Assembly: GCF_000702825.1 (NCBI RefSeq) | Contig: NZ_JNKF01000017.1 | Location: 1 to 64,000, forward strand | DNA length: 64,000 nt | Direction: 5' to 3' | Origin: Prevotella sp. P6B1 | GTDB lineage: Bacteria; Bacteroidota; Bacteroidia; Bacteroidales; Bacteroidaceae | The notes under the pieces: model-generated | Told to the model about the DNA's origin: nothing | The model's database searches: none | Seen by the model: only the letters and a program-made list of their open reading frames with translations | Shown here: one piece after another, positions 49,716-59,127 of the stretch | Position numbering within the stretch: position 1 is the stretch's first letter | How the letters are laid out: every line of letters begins with the position of its first letter | Translations under genes and position numbers: made by a program

Positions 49716-50717
49716 ATGCCAAATAGGCTGAGGGATAATCTGAATAGCAAGTATTTCGAGGCGGCCAATGCACTGACCTCCAAGATGGCACGACGTAGGA
49801 TAGTGGCCTATGTCGAGAGCTATGATGATATCTACTTCTGGCGAACGGTACTCTCTGATTTCGAGAATGATAAGCGCTATTTCGAGGTGATGCTGCCCTC
49901 GAAAATCAACCTTACACGTGGTAAGAAGTCAGTCCTGATGAACTTCCTTGAAGGCGAGCCGCTGGGGCGTGATATGATAGCTTGTGTGGATGCCGACTAC
50001 GATTATCTTATTCAGGGGCGCACCCACCAGTCGCGTCGTGTGTTAGAGAGTCCGTATGTATTCCATACCTACGTGTATGCCATCGAGAACTACCAGTGCT
50101 ATGCCCCTTCGTTGCATAATGTCTGTGTGTCAGTGACGCTCAACGACCATCGTATCTTCGATTTCCGCGACTATTTCCAGCAGTTCTCCGAGGCCATCTT
50201 CCCGCTGTTTGTGTGGAGTATCATGGTGTATCGCAATGGCAACTACCCCAGGTTCTCCATCACCGACTTCTGTCGGATAGCCGATCCAGGCGGATTCAGT
50301 GTGCAGAATCCTGCTACCTCTATCAACAAGTTGAAGCACAAGGTGCGCACCAAGGTCAACGAACTGCAGCGCCTGTTCCCAGATGCCAAGGATGAATATC
50401 TGCAGACCAAGGACGATATCCGTGCTCTGGGGGTAACGCCACAGACCACCTATTTATATATACAGGGACACCATCTGTTTGATACCGTGGTGTCGCCCAT
50501 GCTGTCGAAGGTGTGTAACCAGCTGCGCCAGGAGCGCCAGAACGAGATCTATCATGCAGTGGCTCATCGTACGCAGAAGCGAAATGAAATGTCCTGCTAC
50601 GAAAACTCGCTGCAGGACATTAAGTCGATGCTTAAGAAAAATACGGGCTACATGAGTTGCGAACAATTCCAACGCCTGCAATCCGACATCCGTCAGTATT
50701 TAGACGAACGTCTCTAA
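49716..50717 (+). CDS. DUF4435 protein with TOPRIM-like motifs (PARIS AriB-like)
   Basis: 333 residues. N-terminal TOPRIM-like signature: Glu34 in VAYVESYDD and Asp92/Asp94 in CVDADYD, the layout of the Mg-binding Glu and DxD of TOPRIM nucleases; this corresponds to DUF4435. The C-terminal half is helical and basic. In PARIS, the DUF4435 subunit AriB is released from AriA on sensing a phage protein and cleaves host tRNA. Here the gene follows the ATPase in the glyS operon. It overlaps the convergent manA by 18 bases. Nuclease activity is inferred. Confidence 0.8.
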   Translation: MPNRLRDNLNSKYFEAANALTSKMARRRIVAYVESYDDIYFWRTVLSDFENDKRYFEVMLPSKINLTRGKKSVLMNFLEGEPLGRDMIACVDADYDYLIQGRTHQSRRVLESPYVFHTYVYAIENYQCYAPSLHNVCVSVTLNDHRIFDFRDYFQQFSEAIFPLFVWSIMVYRNGNYPRFSITDFCRIADPGGFSVQNPATSINKLKHKVRTKVNELQRLFPDAKDEYLQTKDDIRALGVTPQTTYLYIQGHHLFDTVVSPMLSKVCNQLRQERQNEIYHAVAHRTQKRNEMSCYENSLQDIKSMLKKNTGYMSCEQFQRLQSDIRQYLDERL

Positions 50718-51653
50718 GAACTTTACTTCGCCCTCGATCTTGACTTCGCCAGTAGTCGCTGGCAGCAGGATGGTGTCGCCCATACGGAAGGTGGTTGCCT
50801 CGCCATCAGCCTTGATGGTGCCCTCGCCCTTGACTGCAATCAGGATGACAAACGAGTCGAGCTCTGAGTAGTCAAGCGTCATGGGCTCAGTCAGGTCGTA
50901 CACGGCTGTGGTGAAATAGGGACATGTAGCCACTTGTACACCCACATTCTTGGTGCGCTCGTATTCGGTACGGTAGTTGGGCAGTACGGTGTAGTCGATG
51001 CTCTCAGCCGCCAGTTCGGTGTGCAACTCACGATAGTTGCCGTTCTTATCCTTGCGCTTGAAGTCGTAGATACGGTAGGTCACGTCGCTGGTCTGCTGGA
51101 TCTCAGCCACAAAACAGCCAGCGCCAATGGCATGGATACGTCCTGCAGGGATGAAGAACACGTCGCCCTCGCTCACCTCGTAGCGAGCTAATGCATCTGT
51201 GATGGTATCGTTAGCTACCATCTGCTTGTACTGATCGGGTGTGATCTGCTGCTTCAGTCCGTTGTAGAGTTGTGCGCCCGGTGTTGACTCCAAGGCATAC
51301 CACATCTCGGTCTTGCCACGACTCTTGCCTTGGCGGTGGGCTATCTCGTCGGTGGGGTGTACCTGTATGCTCAGATCCTGACGTGCGTCGATAAATTTGA
51401 TGAGTAATGGGAACTCGTCGCCAAAGCGCTGGTAGTTGTCTTCGCCCACCAGTTGGCCTTTCTGCTCGCGTACCAGTTCGTTCAGACTCTTACCTTTGTC
51501 AGGTCCTTCGGCTACGATGGTCTCATTGTTGTTAACACCTGAAATCTCCCAGCTTTCGCCTACGTTTTCCAGTTGATCTTTTAAGTTCTTAAAGGGGATA
51601 ATCTTGTCGCCTCCCCAGAGCGTCTGCTTAAGCAGTGGTTCAAATTTGTACAT
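50700..51653 (-). CDS. manA: Mannose-6-phosphate isomerase, class I
   Basis: 317 residues, zinc-dependent cupin that interconverts mannose-6-phosphate and fructose-6-phosphate. LKQTLWGGDKI opening, zinc ligands in QVHPTDEIAH and KTEMWYAL, and the FIPAGRIHAIGAG motif. Last gene of the dxs-trkA-trkH-manA unit, 28 bases after trkH. Supplies mannose sugars for glycan and LPS building or catabolism. Confidence 0.94.
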   Translation of the reverse strand: MYKFEPLLKQTLWGGDKIIPFKNLKDQLENVGESWEISGVNNNETIVAEGPDKGKSLNELVREQKGQLVGEDNYQRFGDEFPLLIKFIDARQDLSIQVHPTDEIAHRQGKSRGKTEMWYALESTPGAQLYNGLKQQITPDQYKQMVANDTITDALARYEVSEGDVFFIPAGRIHAIGAGCFVAEIQQTSDVTYRIYDFKRKDKNGNYRELHTELAAESIDYTVLPNYRTEYERTKNVGVQVATCPYFTTAVYDLTEPMTLDYSELDSFVILIAVKGEGTIKADGEATTFRMGDTILLPATTGEVKIEGEVKFLETFV

Positions 51654-51681
51654 TGTTCTCGTTATAATAATAGTTGTTAGT

Positions 51682-53139
51682 TTAATTTTCTTTCCAGAAG
51701 CTGGGTGTAAACAGCACCAGTACCGTCATGATTTCCAGACGTCCCATCAGCATCAGCGGACAGAGAATCCACTTGATATACTCGGGTAGGACTGACCACG
51801 ACATGACGGGACCAATCTGTGTGCCGAGGGTGGGGCCGACATTGCTTACACAGCTGAGGGCTATGGTGATAGCATTTGTATTATCGATACCTGCCACAAT
51901 CATGATGGTGGCGGTGACGAGTGTCATGAGCATGGTCAGTGTGAAGAAGGCGAATAGCGCCACCAGCTTCGATTGTGGAATGCTGATGCCGTTGATCTTC
52001 ACGGGCAGTATGGCGTTGGGGTGCAGTATCTGGCGAAAGTTGTTGCGGATCACCTTCAGCAGCATCACGCCTCTGATGCACTTGAATCCGCCACTGGTAC
52101 TACCAGCACAGGCGCCTAAGTACATCACCACGCCTAAGATGACCCATGTGATATGGGGCCAGGTGCCGGCATCCTCGTTGAACATACCTGTGGTGGTAAT
52201 GAACGATACTACTTGGAACAGAGCACTACGGAAAGCGTGCTCCAGGTCGTAGTCCATACGCGTCAGGAGCAGATACATGATCCAAAGGGTAGCGCCTACC
52301 ACCATACCGAGATAGAGTTTGAACTCTGAGTTGGTAAAGAGGGCCTTTACGCGCATCTTGATGATGCTGATATATAATAAGGTGAAGTTGATACCCGATA
52401 GGAACTGGAACGTGATCGAGATGTAGTCGATAGTGGGTGAGTGGAAGTACTCCGTGCTCTCGTTGTGTATAGCAAATCCGCCAGTGGCTGTAGTGGTCAT
52501 CGAGTAGTTTAGTGCCTCAAACCAGTTCATGCCGGCAGCCCAGTATGCCAGTCCGCATGCCAAGGTGAGAATCACATAGATACTCCAGATCCACTTGGCA
52601 GTGGTGGTCAGTCGTGGGTGCATCTTTGCCTTGATAGGTCCGGTAGCCTCGGCAGCAAACACCTTGACGCTACCACCTACCAGCGACGGGAGGATGGCGA
52701 TAGTGAAGAATACGATTCCCAAGCCGCCAATCCATTGTGTCAGCGATCGCCAGAAAAGGATGGCGTGGGGCAGTATCTCTACGTCGTCGATAATCGAGGC
52801 GCCTGTAGTGGTGAAGCCTGAAGTGGATTCGAAGAAGGCATCTGTGATATTCGTGATGCAGCCGTGTGTCAGGAAGGGAAGCATGCCGAAGAACGAGAAT
52901 ACCGCCCAGGCAGCAGTCACCAGCAGGTAGGCATCTCTACGGTTCAGGCTGTTGTCGGAGTCGCGTCCCAGGTACATAAAGAAGAAACCGCTACCGAAAG
53001 TTGCCAATAACGATACGAGAAAGGCCATCAGGTCGTCCTCATGATAGAGGAACGACATCAGGGCGCACAGCGAGAGAAACAGTCCCTCGATGAAGAGCAG
53101 TGAGCCTATGATCTTACTGATGATACGGAAGTTTACCAT
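51682..53139 (-). CDS. trkH: Potassium uptake protein TrkH
   Basis: 485 residues, K+ channel-like membrane subunit with four pore-loop repeats visible as STSGFTTTGAS, TTATGGFAIHN, VSFITTTGMFN and ALSCVSNVGPTLG. The C-terminus MLMGRLEIMTVLVLF is the usual TrkH end. Overlaps the trkA stop by seven bases, so the two subunits are made together. Confidence 0.95.
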   Translation of the reverse strand: MVNFRIISKIIGSLLFIEGLFLSLCALMSFLYHEDDLMAFLVSLLATFGSGFFFMYLGRDSDNSLNRRDAYLLVTAAWAVFSFFGMLPFLTHGCITNITDAFFESTSGFTTTGASIIDDVEILPHAILFWRSLTQWIGGLGIVFFTIAILPSLVGGSVKVFAAEATGPIKAKMHPRLTTTAKWIWSIYVILTLACGLAYWAAGMNWFEALNYSMTTTATGGFAIHNESTEYFHSPTIDYISITFQFLSGINFTLLYISIIKMRVKALFTNSEFKLYLGMVVGATLWIMYLLLTRMDYDLEHAFRSALFQVVSFITTTGMFNEDAGTWPHITWVILGVVMYLGACAGSTSGGFKCIRGVMLLKVIRNNFRQILHPNAILPVKINGISIPQSKLVALFAFFTLTMLMTLVTATIMIVAGIDNTNAITIALSCVSNVGPTLGTQIGPVMSWSVLPEYIKWILCPLMLMGRLEIMTVLVLFTPSFWKEN

Positions 53140-54488
53140 ATCGTATTCTTCTTGAAATATTTCTCTATGTTGTTTAATTTCTGCTCATGACAGAACACCA
53201 TCACCGAGTCGCCTGCCTCGATCTGTGAGTTTCCGTTTACCAGCATGCCCTGTCCCTTGCGTACCAGTCCACCAATCGTTACTCCGAATGGCAGCCCTAA
53301 GTCCTTCACGGGTTTCTTGGTCACCTTCGAGTCCTCTGCAGCTGTAAACTCAGCCACCTCGCTGTCAACCATCATCAGCGAGCGCAGGTTGTTTACGTCG
53401 GCATCCAGTAGCATCTGGTAGATATGGCTGGCGGCAATGGTCTTCTTGTTGATGATGGTACCGATGTCCAAGCTCTCGGCCATGCTCACGTAGTCCAGGT
53501 TCTCAACCATGGCCACGGTCTTGCGTACGCCCATCTTCTTGGCTGTGAGACAGGCCAGAATGTTGGTCTCGGCATTCTCTGTCAGTGCAACGAAGGCCTG
53601 TGTATTGCGGATTCCTTCCTCCTCTAACAGTCCTAAGTCGCGTCCGTCGCCGTGAATCACCATGGTGTCCTGATTCTCCAATAGCTCGTTCAGCTGTTCG
53701 CAGCGCTTGGCGTCCTTCTCGATAATCTTCACGTGCATGTAGTCGGGGGTGGTCAGCGCCGCACGTACGGTGGTCTTGCTGCCGCCCATCATGATCACGT
53801 TCTTCACGTCGGTATAGTGCTCCTTGCCCACAATCTTGCGGATATAGGGAATATAGCTCTTGGTGGTCATGAAGTAAGCCAGGTCGCCCACGCGCAGTTC
53901 GTCGAGTCCGCTGGGTATGATGGTGTCGCCGCCTCGTTTGATAGCCACGATGTGATAGGGATCATCAGGTCCGCACAGGTCTTTCAGTGGCTGGTTCAGT
54001 ATCTCGGCTTGTTCTCTCAGTTTTACGCCCAACAGTGTCAGTGCGCCATCGTGTACGTCCCAGCGCTGTCGTACCCACGACAGCTTCAGACCGTTGTTAA
54101 TGTCGATGGCAGCCAGCACCTCAGGATAGATGAGTGAGTCGAGTCCTAAGTTCTTGAAGAATGACTGCAGGTTGGGTGCTAAGTACTCGTAGTTGTCGAT
54201 ACGTGCCACGGTTTTCTTGGCACCTAAAGCGTGTGCCAGAATACAGGCATTGATATTGGTGCTTTCCTCAGGCGTTACGCCTACAAACAGGTCGGCATGC
54301 TGCACGCCAGCCTCCTTCAGTGCCTTGATGCTGGTGGGCGATGCGCAGTATGTCATCACGTCATATTCGCTCATCTTTGCCAGACGTTCATCGTCAGCAT
54401 CTATCAGCACGCAGTCCTGATGCTCTCTCGACAACAATCTTGCCAGGTGTGTTCCAACGGCGCCTGCACCTACTATTACAATCTTCAT
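53133..54488 (-). CDS. trkA: Potassium uptake regulator TrkA
   Basis: 451 residues with two RCK modules, each an NAD-binding Rossmann domain plus RCK_C. First [14 protein letters not shown] (7-20); second [11 protein letters not shown] (about 235). It gates TrkH according to nucleotide binding. The start MKIVIVGAG at 54488 overlaps the dxs stop (ATGA); the longer frame to 54629 runs inside dxs and is rejected. Confidence 0.95.
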   Translation of the reverse strand: MKIVIVGAGAVGTHLARLLSREHQDCVLIDADDERLAKMSEYDVMTYCASPTSIKALKEAGVQHADLFVGVTPEESTNINACILAHALGAKKTVARIDNYEYLAPNLQSFFKNLGLDSLIYPEVLAAIDINNGLKLSWVRQRWDVHDGALTLLGVKLREQAEILNQPLKDLCGPDDPYHIVAIKRGGDTIIPSGLDELRVGDLAYFMTTKSYIPYIRKIVGKEHYTDVKNVIMMGGSKTTVRAALTTPDYMHVKIIEKDAKRCEQLNELLENQDTMVIHGDGRDLGLLEEEGIRNTQAFVALTENAETNILACLTAKKMGVRKTVAMVENLDYVSMAESLDIGTIINKKTIAASHIYQMLLDADVNNLRSLMMVDSEVAEFTAAEDSKVTKKPVKDLGLPFGVTIGGLVRKGQGMLVNGNSQIEAGDSVMVFCHEQKLNNIEKYFKKNTIW

Positions 54489-56383
54489 TTCTCCAGTATA
54501 GCTTTTTTGATACCTTCCTCGTCGATGCCTACGATGTGTTGCAGCTCCTTCACGGTACCGTGCTCCACAAAGTGGTCGGGCAGTCCTAATCGTTGTACCC
54601 TTGGGGTGTAGCCGTGATCGTTCATCCACTCTAATACGGCACTGCCTAATCCGCCTTGCTTTACACCGTTCTCAACAGTGATGATGCGTTTGAAGTTACG
54701 TCCCACCTCTTCGAGGATCTTCTCGTCGAGAGGTTTCAGGAATCGCATGTCGTAGTGTGCAATAGATAGCTGACAATTGTCAGTTGACAGTTGCTCAATG
54801 GCGCGGGTGACGTTGTTGCCTATCGGACCAATGCTCAGCACGGCTACATCCTTTCCTTCATGCAGTTTGCGTCCTGTGCCTACCTCGATCTCCTCTAATG
54901 GGCAGCGCCAGTCCTGCAATTCACCGCCACCGCGTGGGTAGCGTATCACGAATGGTCCCTTATTGGGCAACTGTGCCGTGTACATCAGTCGTCGCAGCTC
55001 ATGCTCGTCGAGTGGCGAGCAGATAGTCAGATTGGGCACAGGTCTCAGGGCTGCCAAGTCGAAGGCGCCATGGTGTGTAGGTCCGTCTTCGCCCACCAAT
55101 CCGGCACGGTCAAAGCAGAACACTACGTTCAGGTTCAGCAATGCCACGTCATGTATGATATTATCGAATGCGCGCTGTGCAAAGGCACTGTAAATATTAC
55201 AGAATGGCAGCAACCCGTCTTTAGCCATACCGCCGCTGAAAGTTACGGCGTGGCCCTCGGCGATACCCACGTCGAAGGTGCGCTCAGGCATCTCCTTCAT
55301 CATGATATTCATCGAGCAGCCGCTGGGCATGGCAGGCGTTACGCCTACAATCTTTGGATTCTGCTGAGCAAGTTCCAGCAGCGTATGTCCGAACACGTCT
55401 TGGTATTTCTGTGGTTTAGTAGGGTCGTTGTCTACGATGCGCTCACCTGTATCTGGATTGAATTTGCCTGGAGCGTGCCAGATGGTCACATCCTTCTCTG
55501 CCGGCGCATAACCATGTCCCTTTTGGGTGTGCAGGTGTAGCAGCTTGGGACCGCTCATCTCCTTCAACTGGCTCAGGATACGTACCAGTTCCTTTACGTC
55601 GTGTCCGTTGAAAGGACCGAAGTATTGGATATTCATGCCGTCGAAGATGTTCTGTTGGTGTGAGATGGCGCTCTTCATGGCATTGGTCAGTCGGATGAGC
55701 CCTTTCTTACGGTCGTCATTCATCAGTCCGTGGCGGTTCAGCCAACGGTTGGCCTTAAACTTAAAGGCGTTATAACATTCGTTGGTGCTCAGGTTGAGCA
55801 GGTATTTCTGCATGCCGCCCACGGCACGGTCGATACTCATGTCGTTGTCGTTCAGGATGATGAGCAGGTCGTTGGGACTGCTCGATACATTGTTCAGTCC
55901 CTCAAAGGCCAGTCCGCCGCTCAGTGCGCCGTCGCCTATCACCGCTACCACGTGGCGTTTCTTCTCTCCTTTTAACTCAGCAGCCACGGCCATACCTAAG
56001 GCAGCCGATACCGAATTGCTGGCATGGCCGCAGGCAAAGGTGTCGTATTCACTCTCTTCGGGCGATGGGAAAGGCTTGATGCCGCCCAGTTTGCGGTTGG
56101 TGCAGAACTGTTCTTTTCTGCCTGTCAGTATCTTATGTCCGTAGGCTTGGTGTCCTACGTCCCAAACGATGCGGTCTTCTGGTGTGTTGTACACATAGTG
56201 TAGGGCCACGGTAATCTCGGCTACACCCAGACTTGAAGCCAGGTGGCCAGGGTTTACCGCTACCTCTTCGATGATGTCGCGTCGCAGCTCGTCGCACACC
56301 TGTGGTAGTTCGTCCACCTGCAGTTTTCTCAAATCCTGAGGTGTTTGGATTCTATTTAGTAACTTAAACTCAGCTTTTTCCAC
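54485..56383 (-). CDS. dxs: 1-deoxy-D-xylulose-5-phosphate synthase
   Basis: 632 residues from GTG 56383; makes DXP from pyruvate and glyceraldehyde-3-phosphate with thiamine diphosphate. [37 protein letters not shown], the ThDP motif [16 protein letters not shown], and C-terminal [17 protein letters not shown]. No ATG exists between the promoter (56407-56437) and the conserved start of the fold, so GTG is used. Residues about 530-540 ([13 protein letters not shown]) are encoded by a 7-bp-period repeat like those in gene gaps. First gene of dxs-trkA-trkH-manA. Confidence 0.95.
   Translation of the reverse strand: MEKAEFKLLNRIQTPQDLRKLQVDELPQVCDELRRDIIEEVAVNPGHLASSLGVAEITVALHYVYNTPEDRIVWDVGHQAYGHKILTGRKEQFCTNRKLGGIKPFPSPEESEYDTFACGHASNSVSAALGMAVAAELKGEKKRHVVAVIGDGALSGGLAFEGLNNVSSSPNDLLIILNDNDMSIDRAVGGMQKYLLNLSTNECYNAFKFKANRWLNRHGLMNDDRKKGLIRLTNAMKSAISHQQNIFDGMNIQYFGPFNGHDVKELVRILSQLKEMSGPKLLHLHTQKGHGYAPAEKDVTIWHAPGKFNPDTGERIVDNDPTKPQKYQDVFGHTLLELAQQNPKIVGVTPAMPSGCSMNIMMKEMPERTFDVGIAEGHAVTFSGGMAKDGLLPFCNIYSAFAQRAFDNIIHDVALLNLNVVFCFDRAGLVGEDGPTHHGAFDLAALRPVPNLTICSPLDEHELRRLMYTAQLPNKGPFVIRYPRGGGELQDWRCPLEEIEVGTGRKLHEGKDVAVLSIGPIGNNVTRAIEQLSTDNCQLSIAHYDMRFLKPLDEKILEEVGRNFKRIITVENGVKQGGLGSAVLEWMNDHGYTPRVQRLGLPDHFVEHGTVKELQHIVGIDEEGIKKAILEK
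54767..54795 (-). repeat. In-frame 7-bp-period repeat inside dxs
   Basis: Four units of the CAACTGTCAACTGACAATTG type, in frame, encoding [10 protein letters not shown]. The same unit type fills gaps at 13232 and 49685. Confidence 0.6.
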
Positions 56384-56406
56384 ACAATAGATATTTATTT
56401 CGTCTG

Positions 56407-56437
56407 CAAAGTTATACAATTTTGATGAATAAACAAA
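56407..56437 (-). promoter_or_regulatory. Promoter of dxs operon
   Basis: Minus strand TTTG (56437-56434), 19-base spacer, TAACTTTG (56414-56407), 23 bases before the GTG. Confidence 0.7.
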
Positions 56438-56453
56438 ATTTATTCGTGAAAAA

Positions 56454-57086
56454 TCAAATCTGTCCACTCTCCACCATGAGTACCACGCGTTCGGTCAGAC
56501 GGTCTACACCCTGTGCGTCGTATTCTTTTTTCAGACTGGCGCCGAATCCCCAGGCAAACACCTGCCAGAATCCTGCGCGGATGGGGCCCATAAAGGCTTT
56601 GATCATGTCGTAACTGCTCGAGTGGCACTCGCGGTCAATGAGTTTTATCAGCAGCTTACCTTGGCTGTAGGTCAGTTTTTTCATTTTCGGTTTGTAGGTT
56701 TTAAAAATGTCTTCTTCTACGCGTTTCATATGCTCGGCCTTCTCCTTGTCGTTTGATAGCGTCTCCAGATATTCCGTTGTCTCTATCAGCATCATACGTG
56801 CCTCCTTGGCTATGGGTAGCACTTTCTTAACATTCTGCACCAGTCGCATATACTGCTGTGCCTGTCGTTTGTTCTTAAACGTCAGCTGGGGATACACATA
56901 CACATTGTTCATCTCCATATACTGTATGCTGTCGCCCTCGTGAAGCACCTTGCCCACTTTGACGGTTGGCACAAAGGTGGGTGAGTCCATCTCCGCCAGC
57001 ACCTGCTCAGCGGTCAACCGCTGCTCCTCCTGGGCCAGCGCACAGGAAGAACAAAGGAGTAATGCGATGATTGCATGTTGTCTCAT
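56454..57086 (-). CDS. DUF4294 family protein, exported
   Basis: 210 residues. Signal peptide (about 1-18, ending ALAQ), then the conserved core [35 protein letters not shown] and an amphipathic C-terminal half ([25 protein letters not shown]). Matches the Bacteroidota family DUF4294, function unknown, likely periplasmic or outer-membrane associated. The start at 57086 lies eight bases after the -7 box; the longer frame to 57203 crosses it. Confidence 0.82.
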   Translation of the reverse strand: MRQHAIIALLLCSSCALAQEEQRLTAEQVLAEMDSPTFVPTVKVGKVLHEGDSIQYMEMNNVYVYPQLTFKNKRQAQQYMRLVQNVKKVLPIAKEARMMLIETTEYLETLSNDKEKAEHMKRVEEDIFKTYKPKMKKLTYSQGKLLIKLIDRECHSSSYDMIKAFMGPIRAGFWQVFAWGFGASLKKEYDAQGVDRLTERVVLMVESGQI

Positions 57087-57094
57087 TTCGGGTG

Positions 57095-57102
57095 CAAAGG
57101 TA
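57095..57102 (-). promoter_or_regulatory. -7 box of the DUF4294 gene
   Basis: TACCTTTG on the minus strand, ending eight bases before the ATG. Confidence 0.55.
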
Positions 57103-57167
57103 ATGCTATTTTTTCTATTCTCATTCACTTTTTTGTGCTTTTTGTATTTATTTTCGTAAATAATCAT

Positions 57168-57175
57168 TATCTTTG
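57168..57175 (+). promoter_or_regulatory. -7 box of the helix-hairpin-helix protein gene
   Basis: TATCTTTG followed by C, 26 bases before the ATG at 57202; a TTTG at 57141-57144 is 23 bases upstream. Confidence 0.6.
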
Positions 57176-57201
57176 CCACAACAATTAAATAACATAAACC
57201 C

Positions 57202-59127
57202 ATGAGACTGCTATTGTTAGTGCTACTACTCCTTTCTGTTGTACGTATAGATGCCCAAGGAACCTCTCAACCTTGGGAACAGTATTTGAATCAGGTAATG
57301 ACTGCGGAAGATATGGAATCGGAAGCTTGGCAGCAGACTTACGACCTGCTGTGTGACTTGGCACAGCATCCGCTTGACATCAATCAGGCAACACGCGAGG
57401 AATTAGAGGCACTCCCTTTCTTATCGGCACAACAGGTGGAGGCGCTAATGGCTTATCGGCATCGCTATGGAGCAATGAAATCGCTGGCTGAGCTGCAATT
57501 GATACGGGAGATAGAACCGCCACTAAGACGGCTTATGACGTGCCTGTTCTATGTAGGCGAAGCGTCTCAAAAGGTGTCTCGACTGCATCATGAACTGACG
57601 GGGAGTCTACGCGTGCCATGCTATGAGCGACAGGGTGATAAGAACGGTTATTTAGGTTATCCCTACCGCCATTGGCTGCGCTATCAGTTGTCAAAGGGCG
57701 ACCAGCTGAAACTGGGACTGGTTGCAGCCCAAGATGCGGGAGAACCTTTCTTTACAAACAAGAATAAGTATGGCTACGACTACTATGCACCCTATCTGGA
57801 AATGCGAGGACGGGGAGTGGTTGAGACACTCGTGCTGGGACGCTATCGGGTAGCGATGGGCATGGGGCTGGTGATGAACAATAGTTTTGCGCTGGGCAAG
57901 ATTGCCATATTGCAGCAACTGGGACGTACCACCAATACGCTGCGAGCCCATGCTTCGCGAACCGTTGGCAGTCTGCAGGGGGCTGGTGCTACCATCAATC
58001 TGGGGCATGGACTGCGGACTACAGCCTTCGCTTCGTACGCACCGATGGATGCTACGTTGAATGCCGACGGCTCGGCACGCACGATACTGACTTCGGACTA
58101 TCATCGTACAGCGACGGAAATGGCCAAGAAACACAATCTACATGTATTGAAAACGGGTGGCGCTCTGAGATACGATGCTGGACGGTATCATTTAGGTCTG
58201 CATGCACTCTATACTCATATGGACAGAACGTTGAGTCCCGATATGACACAATTGTACAATTACTATAAGCCAGCTGGCACTGACTTTCTGAACATGGGAG
58301 TGGATTACGGCTATACAGGGCGGAAATGGACCCTGCATGGCGAGACGGCCACGGATAAGCAGGGGCATATTGCCACTATCAACACCATCAGCCTATCCAT
58401 GAACAACGGTCTCAAGGTGATGGCACTACAGCGCTACTATAGCTATCGATATACCTCACTCGACGCCCAGAGCTATAGTGATGGTGGACGGGTACAGAAC
58501 GAGAGTGGGGTATATCTTGGTGTAAACTGGCAGCTATCACCCCGATGGCAACTCGCAGCTTATACCGACTACGCCTATTTCCCTTGGGTCAGATATGGTG
58601 AAACAACTTCGAGTTACTCCTGGGATCACTGGTTACAATGTTTGCATACTACGGGCAGTTGGAAGTTGACGGCACGCTACAGACTGAGGATGAAGGAGAA
58701 AACTCACCGTACCCGATTGAGTGCGGAGTATGCTACGGCGTCGCTGAGTGTGAAGACACAATTGGATGGTGGCTATTGCGCTACGGCCGACTCGGAACTG
58801 GGGGCTATGCTAAGTGAAAGCGTGGCCTATACTCGTGATTGGTTGCGACTGAATGCTGGTGCAGGCTATTTCCATACAGACAGCTATAATAGTCGCGTGT
58901 ATCTGTACGAAAATGGACCGCTGTATACCTATACGATGCAGCAGTTTTATGGCGAGGGGCTAAGATACTGGTTGATGGCACGCGCACAAATAGGACGTCA
59001 TCTGATAATGACCGCTAAACTGGGCGTTACTGATTACTTTGACCGAGGACAGATAGGAAGTGGCTATCAACAGATAGCTCACTCCGCTCAAACAGATCTG
59101 GATCTGCAACTCAGATGGACGCCCTGA
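57202..59127 (+). CDS. Helix-hairpin-helix domain outer-membrane barrel protein
   Basis: 641 residues. Signal peptide (1-19). N-terminal ComEA-like HhH unit (about 52-110: HPLDINQATREELEALPFLSAQQVEALMAYRHRYG, then SLAELQLIREIEPP). From about 130 to the end, short alternating amphipathic strands rich in Tyr, Trp and Gly (LGRYRVAMGMGL, KWTLHGETATDKQG, WQLAAYTDYAYF) suggest a beta-barrel. HhH units bind DNA backbones without sequence preference in ComEA, so a periplasm-facing DNA contact at the outer membrane is possible; the family is not characterised as far as I know. Confidence 0.8.
   Translation: MRLLLLVLLLLSVVRIDAQGTSQPWEQYLNQVMTAEDMESEAWQQTYDLLCDLAQHPLDINQATREELEALPFLSAQQVEALMAYRHRYGAMKSLAELQLIREIEPPLRRLMTCLFYVGEASQKVSRLHHELTGSLRVPCYERQGDKNGYLGYPYRHWLRYQLSKGDQLKLGLVAAQDAGEPFFTNKNKYGYDYYAPYLEMRGRGVVETLVLGRYRVAMGMGLVMNNSFALGKIAILQQLGRTTNTLRAHASRTVGSLQGAGATINLGHGLRTTAFASYAPMDATLNADGSARTILTSDYHRTATEMAKKHNLHVLKTGGALRYDAGRYHLGLHALYTHMDRTLSPDMTQLYNYYKPAGTDFLNMGVDYGYTGRKWTLHGETATDKQGHIATINTISLSMNNGLKVMALQRYYSYRYTSLDAQSYSDGGRVQNESGVYLGVNWQLSPRWQLAAYTDYAYFPWVRYGETTSSYSWDHWLQCLHTTGSWKLTARYRLRMKEKTHRTRLSAEYATASLSVKTQLDGGYCATADSELGAMLSESVAYTRDWLRLNAGAGYFHTDSYNSRVYLYENGPLYTYTMQQFYGEGLRYWLMARAQIGRHLIMTAKLGVTDYFDRGQIGSGYQQIAHSAQTDLDLQLRWTP

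Noticed and set aside
48849..50717. Calling the pair a confirmed PARIS system with ariA/ariB symbols
   Set aside because: The ATPase is shorter than the AriA proteins I know and the operon context is housekeeping, so only a PARIS-like label is justified.
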